Positions 63,527-64,000 of a stretch of 64,000 bases of DNA are shown here, one piece after another; positions within the stretch are counted from its first letter, which is position 1; every line of letters starts with the position of its first letter. Source of the stretch: a virus; IMG/VR virus record IMGVR_UViG_3300047443_000090, positions 23,260 to 87,259 of that record; one strand, written 5' to 3'. A program made the position numbers and the translations under genes. Under the pieces are notes generated by a model. It had not been told where the DNA came from, searched no databases, and saw only the letters and a list, made by a program, of their open reading frames with translations.

Positions 63527-64000
63527 GCCCATACCTCTTTCGCCAGTGCGCGCATTTCTTCGGCGGCCTTTTCGTCGCCCCTGATGTACTCGACCGCTGC
63601 CATTCCATCGCGCGCGCAGAGCCGGTACGTCTTGCGGTCTTTCACGATGGTATCGAGCATGGTGTAGTTCTTCAGTTCCTCAACAAAATCGGCCATTTCC
63701 TGCGCATCCGTCATCCTCGGGTTCGTCGGCGCGATGTTGGTCAGGATTGCCGCTTGCAGGTTGACGTTGAACGCTCTTGCCTCGGCTACCAGCTTGTCCA
63801 TCTTCGACAGCGTGAACACGTCGAACTGGGACGGCTTCGCAGGCGTCACGATGGCGTCAGCGACCAGCATCCCGGCGCGCAGCTCCAGAGAATCCACGCC
63901 TCCAGCGTCTATCACGATGTCATCGAACTTACCGGCCAGCCGCCGCACCTCGTCGGCCAGCGTGGAGCCGTACACCGACACGCAAGTGATGTGGGGTGTG
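63523..64000 (-). CDS. parA: ParA-family partition ATPase, N-terminus outside the window
   Basis: The frame is open to the window edge, so the Walker A motif is not visible. Seen are FDDIVIDAGGVDSLELRAGM (Walker B-like, with DAGG in place of the common DTPP/DxG), ADAIVTPAKPSQFDVFTLSK and LQAAILTNIAPTNPR, in the order of ParA/MinD ATPases. The C-terminal helices follow normally. It would drive plasmid partition with the partner encoded downstream. A GTG at 63981 is not a credible start. Confidence 0.75.
   Translation of the reverse strand, partial: TPHITCVSVYGSTLADEVRRLAGKFDDIVIDAGGVDSLELRAGMLVADAIVTPAKPSQFDVFTLSKMDKLVAEARAFNVNLQAAILTNIAPTNPRMTDAQEMADFVEELKNYTMLDTIVKDRKTYRLCARDGMAAVEYIRGDEKAAEEMRALAKEVWA

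Noticed and set aside
1-64000. tRNA or rRNA genes
   Set aside because: No cloverleaf with a TTCGAATC-type arm or rRNA-like stretch was noticed by eye; a covariance-model scan was not possible.

Overview
The window reads as the larger part of a contractile-tailed temperate phage maintained as a low-copy plasmid, i.e. a phage-plasmid. Evidence for the phage half is a portal, a T4/P1-type major capsid protein, a tail sheath, a tail tube, a spike, baseplate proteins, two large tail fibres and a lysis cassette (holin-like, GH19 endolysin, Rz/Rz1). Evidence for the plasmid half is a TrfA-type replication initiator with seven direct iterons and one inverted copy, a ParA, a ParB-like partner, and a 28-bp XerC/XerD (dif-like) site. 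High GC, TrfA and the dif consensus point to a Gram-negative host, probably a betaproteobacterium (inference). No terminase, integrase, lysogeny repressor or RNA polymerase is visible; the window is cut at both ends (a partial gene at the left, parA at the right), so these may lie outside.

Layout. 1-9613, minus strand: about 22 small accessory genes in four units, many translationally coupled by ATGA overlaps, rich in short zinc-binding proteins. Inside this block, 3980-4850 holds plus-strand elements: a late-type promoter, the dif-like site, a small membrane protein and a secreted protein. 9766-19507, plus: baseplate genes, a candidate head protease, a tail fibre and virion-associated genes. 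19504-22672, minus: six more accessory genes in two units. 22805-36291, plus: a 13-kb antirestriction ('polyvalent protein') locus with InPase-like, DarA-like, zincin and LPD3-like domains and a 2,271-residue methyltransferase-helicase like P1 DarB. 36423-37095: a small two-gene unit under an early-type promoter. 37205-51521: portal, virion lysin, tail tube, hub, spike, capsid, sheath and tail-assembly genes. 51544-53259: lysis. 53198-53830: an HNH homing-type endonuclease gene. 53937-61739: fibre and receptor-binding genes. 61742-64000, minus: TrfA, iteron origin, ParB-like, ParA.

Regulation. Two promoter classes can be read from the sequence. Class 1 (six copies; five minus, one plus) is a sigma70 promoter, TTGAC(N) - 17/18 bp - TACAnT, with an invariant 12-bp block GTGAGCGCATAC running into the -10; this looks like a dispersed repressor operator, as in P1. 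Class 2 (nine copies, all plus, all intergenic) is GGAAAA followed by exactly 29 nt and a -10-like hexamer nAnAnT (eight of nine; TAACAT in the ninth), placed before most structural and antirestriction units. It resembles an activator-dependent late promoter with no -35. At three of the nine the predicted start site is the A of the ATG, with no Shine-Dalgarno, suggesting leaderless late mRNAs.

Functions come from motif reading only, with no database search; many small genes remain unknown.
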